In this document: positions 6,466 to 7,555 of the stretch, one piece after another
How the letters are laid out: every line of letters begins with the position of its first letter
Numbering within the stretch: position 1 is the stretch's first letter
DNA from: Lachnospiraceae bacterium
GTDB lineage: Bacteria > Bacillota_A > Clostridia > Lachnospirales > Lachnospiraceae
Assembly (NCBI GenBank): GCA_009774465.1
Contig: VSNT01000156.1
Coordinates: forward strand, 1 to 7,555
DNA length: 7,555 nucleotides
Direction of reading: 5' to 3'
Position numbers and translations under genes: made by a program
The notes under the pieces: generated by a model
Told to the model about the DNA's origin: nothing
The model's input: the letters and a program-made list of their open reading frames with translations, nothing else
Database searches by the model: none

Positions 6466-7555
6466 ATGAAAAAAGATATTTTGGCTATTGGGAATATATT
6501 AAAAAAAATATTTTGCATTTTAAACACAAAACAAAAAGTGAAAAGCTGTTTAATTCTAGCTTTGATTTTTGTTGGTTCTTTTTTGGAATTACTTGGTGTT
6601 TCAGCAATTCTTCCATTTGTACAGGCACTGCTTGATCCGTACGCACTATTAGATAATGCTGTTTTTCAGTTTATTGCTGATGTGTTTGAACTTAATGATG
6701 GAGTATCAATTATTTTTTTTGTAGGAATTGTTCTTATTGGAGTGTATGTATTAAAAAATTTGTGCCTATCACTGATTTCCTATACACAAATCAGTTTTAG
6801 ATGGCAAATGCAAAAAGAACTTTCTACAACTATGTTAAATGCATATATGAACAGACCATATGCTTATTTTTTGGATACAAACAGTTCTGAGGTTTTGCGA
6901 GGAATACAGGAGGATGTTAATAGCCTTTATACAGTGATAGAAAACCTTTTTACCTGTTTTTCTAATATATTAACGTTGCTGCTTATCGGTATTTTTTTAT
7001 GTATTTCTGATTTCTGGCTGGCAATTTCTGTTTTACTGATTGCAGGTGGATGTTTTTGTTTAATTACGTTTCGATTTAGAAGACTTTTAGCTGGAGTAGG
7101 ACAGAAACAGAGAGAGGCGAACGCGGAAGAGAGAAAGTATGCCTATCAGGCTGTAACGGGAATAAAGGAAATAAATGTTCTTCAAAGAAAAGGATATTTT
7201 GTTAAAAAGTACGAAGAGGCGTACATTAAATCCATGAAAGCGAACATTAAGTTTTCTTTTATGAATACTTTACCGGCTCGTATTATCGAAGCTGTTTGCG
7301 CCAGTGGTATAATAGCAGTTGTTTGTTTAAGATATAATAGTGGAGTAGTAGATACTATTTTTATTTCTAAAATGGCAGCTTTTGTCGTTGCAGCGTTTAA
7401 AATTCTGCCTTTAACTGCAGCGTTGATTGCTACTGCTAATCACCTTGTGTATTATTGGGCAGGTGTAGATGCCACATACAATAATATAGTTCATAATCAA
7501 GAAAATATAAAAAACACCTGCAGAAAAAATGATGATTGGATAGATAGTGCATCTG
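6466..7555 (+). CDS. ABC transporter permease/ATP-binding protein, PglK/MsbA-like, partial (3' end outside window)
   Basis: An open frame runs from ATG 6466 to the window edge, giving 363 residues with no stop. It looks like the membrane domain of an exporter-type ABC half-transporter. Hydrophobic helices are visible at about 27-55, 80-106, 158-180, 183-202, 270-288 and 300-324. Family-like features are FLELLGVSAILPF (39-51) and MNRPYAYFLDTNSSEVLR (128-145), which resemble flippases of lipid-linked oligosaccharides such as PglK. The nucleotide-binding domain with its Walker motifs should follow beyond the edge; a complete protein would be about 570-600 residues. The start is the only in-frame ATG after the TAA at 6436-6438. 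Its nearest ribosome-site-like sequence, GAGAGAGGA (6442-6450), is 15 bases away, farther than usual, so translation may be weak or start differently. In this context it probably flips the finished glycan or its carrier-linked precursor across the membrane. Confidence 0.82.
   Translation, partial: MKKDILAIGNILKKIFCILNTKQKVKSCLILALIFVGSFLELLGVSAILPFVQALLDPYALLDNAVFQFIADVFELNDGVSIIFFVGIVLIGVYVLKNLCLSLISYTQISFRWQMQKELSTTMLNAYMNRPYAYFLDTNSSEVLRGIQEDVNSLYTVIENLFTCFSNILTLLLIGIFLCISDFWLAISVLLIAGGCFCLITFRFRRLLAGVGQKQREANAEERKYAYQAVTGIKEINVLQRKGYFVKKYEEAYIKSMKANIKFSFMNTLPARIIEAVCASGIIAVVCLRYNSGVVDTIFISKMAAFVVAAFKILPLTAALIATANHLVYYWAGVDATYNNIVHNQENIKNTCRKNDDWIDSAS

Overview
The window is AT-rich, with genes packed on the + strand, short gaps and strong AGGAGG-type ribosome binding sites. 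This fits a low-GC Firmicute, probably a clostridium of the Lachnospiraceae kind; that placement is inferred from style and not proven. Every recognisable gene belongs to the synthesis and export of an unusual surface sugar, most likely a nonulosonic (sialic-acid-like) acid for flagellin, capsule or another cell-surface glycan. All genes run left to right. There is no gap over 300 bases, no tRNA or rRNA, no CRISPR array and no convincing terminator.

Layout. Bases 1-84 are richer in G+C than what follows and end in a run of eight G. Directly after this lies the C-terminal part only of an N-acetyl sugar amidotransferase (to 590). It is followed by a class III, glutamate-1-semialdehyde-type PLP aminotransferase (606-1907), a PseB-type UDP-GlcNAc 4,6-dehydratase (1926-2930), an RmlD-like SDR reductase (3005-3889), a NeuB-family synthase with a C-terminal SAF domain (3921-4985), a GNAT acetyltransferase (4978-5508), an aldo/keto reductase (5512-6411), and the membrane half of an ABC exporter that runs off the right edge (6466-7555).

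How the genes may work together. PseB would make a 4-keto-6-deoxy-HexNAc from UDP-GlcNAc. In the textbook pseudaminic pathway a DegT-type aminotransferase (PseC) acts next, but none is seen here. The window instead offers an RmlD-like reductase, a class III aminotransferase and an aldo/keto reductase, with a GNAT for N- or O-acylation and a NeuB-like enzyme for condensation with phosphoenolpyruvate. The ABC protein resembles flippases that move lipid-linked glycans across the membrane. The final sugar cannot be read from the sequence. No CMP-sugar synthetase, sugar nucleotidase/2-epimerase or glycosyltransferase is in view; they may lie outside.

The most interesting points are the apparent non-canonical nonulosonic acid pathway, the broken amidotransferase at a G8 tract (a rearrangement scar or a slippage switch), and two candidate internal promoters at about 2907-2937 and 6431-6439 that could divide the cluster into separate transcription units.
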